Source: Bathymodiolus brooksi (taxonomy: Eukaryota; Mollusca; Bivalvia; Mytilida; Modiolidae). From it: a stretch of 64,000 nucleotides of DNA. The position numbers and the translations under genes were made by a program. The stretch covers positions 77,896,829-77,960,828 of the forward strand of contig OY804588.1 in the NCBI GenBank assembly GCA_963680875.1, given 5' to 3'. Positions 62,995 to 64,000 of this stretch are shown piece by piece; the first letter of the stretch is position 1; each line of letters starts with the position of its first letter. A model generated the notes under the pieces. That model worked only from the letters and a program-made list of their open reading frames with translations. It did no database searches and was not told where the DNA came from.

Positions 62995-63840
62995 ATATTT
63001 GTCACTCTCCTGACATAAGCAGTTAGTATACATAATTAACTATTACCAGTTTAAATGAACATGTACTTGCAAAATATTGTCATGCCTTGCTTAAGCAAAG
63101 AGGTGTTGTAGTTATTCTGGATACAACTTTTTCTGGCATATGTCGAAAAAATATTTCTAATTTTTAGGCATTATAAATTGTATTTGTTTTTGTATTTAGA
63201 CAGTCTAGTGATAAAAAAGTACATTGATATTTTTACAATCAGAAACACACATTTCTTTTGAAAGCAATACCACCTGAAACCATTGTCAACTGATTTGAAA
63301 ACCATTGTTCATATATCTTTTAAAATATTAACCCCAGAAAAAATATCATTCTTTTTTCTATATAAGCAGTTAGTATACATAATTAACTATTACCAGTTTA
63401 AATGAACATGTGCTTGCAAAATATTGTCATGCCTTGCTTAAAGAGGTGTTGTAATTATTCTGAATACAACCTTTTCTGGTACATGTCCAAAAAATATTTC
63501 TAATTTTTTTAGGAATTAATTGTATTTTTTGTGTTTACAACTGTCCAATGATAAAAAAGTTAATTGATATTTTTACAATCAGAAACACACATTTCTTTTG
63601 AAAAATATACCACCTGAAACCATTGTCAGCTTATTTGAAAACCATTGTTCATATATATCTTTTAAAATATTAACCCATGAAAAATATAATTCTTTTTTCT
63701 ATATTTGTCACTCTCCTGACATGAGCAGTTGCCAAACAAAATTAATTACTACATGTACATTTGTAGCTATTCAAATGACAATATGCTTACAAAATATTGT
63801 CATGCATTACTTAAAGGGGTGTTGTAACCTAACTGGTTAA
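62995..63840. repeat. Tandem repeat of about 350 bp, 2.4 copies
   Basis: agcagttagtatacataatt, tgcttgcaaaatattgtcat and caatcagaaacacacatttc recur at about 63017/63364 and, diverged, from 63705 (ctctcctgacatgagcagtt). Non-coding. Confidence 0.88.
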
Positions 63841-64000
63841 CATTATGTGGAATAATTAGGTATTATTTCCGATAAAAGTAACAAGATTATTAATTAACCA
63901 GTGAAAATATTTAAATAACAATTAAAAAGTGGTATATAACATTTCTAAATTACATATGGTGATGATAAAAAGTTTGTTGTGTAGAAATATTTGATTTAGA

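Overview
Intron-rich, visibly AT-rich animal nuclear DNA. The dispersed repeats (several tRNA-derived SINEs sharing one 3' tail, foldback elements, MITE-like elements, elements beginning with an agaggctc hairpin) are of kinds I associate with bivalve molluscs; the species cannot be fixed. No bacterial, viral or organellar genes are visible.

Two complete protein-coding genes lie tail to tail. On the + strand, 2731-34282, 24 coding exons spell the WD40 protein WDR6 (tRNA 2'-O-methylation cofactor), about 1123 residues if the first of six donors of exon 21 is used. On the - strand, 61902-37249, 21 coding exons spell the E3 ubiquitin ligase COP1 (RING C3HC4, coiled coil, WD40), 621 residues. Every exon junction was placed by reading frame, GT/AG sites and family similarity recalled from memory; all phases close. 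The 3' ends face each other across about 3 kb of repeats. Upstream of each start codon I see only non-coding sequence and repeats. The two genes are not known to act together: one serves tRNA modification, the other ubiquitin-dependent turnover.

The rest is repeats. Long tandem arrays include 52 bp x about 44 (4353-6653), 60 bp x 28 in perfect register (8151-9835), 27 bp x 16 (26116-26563), 80 bp x 25 (42357-44340), 26 bp x about 31 (49219-50043) and a dimeric higher-order array of about 167-bp units (51749-54300). Two dead LINE fragments lie in WDR6 introns. SINEs, MITE-like elements and foldbacks fill most other introns.

The most unusual feature is that many tandem arrays are copies of the genes' own exon-intron junctions: acceptor plus start of exon, or end of exon plus donor. 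They occur at WDR6 exons 2, 3, 6, 11, 13, 14, 19 and 21 and at COP1 exons 10 and 15, with a weaker intronic case at COP1 exon 5. In the arrays where I followed the frame, the functional copy is the one next to the rest of its exon and the others run into a stop codon. The exception is WDR6 exon 21, where six 42-bp copies are all open and in frame, giving six interchangeable donors.
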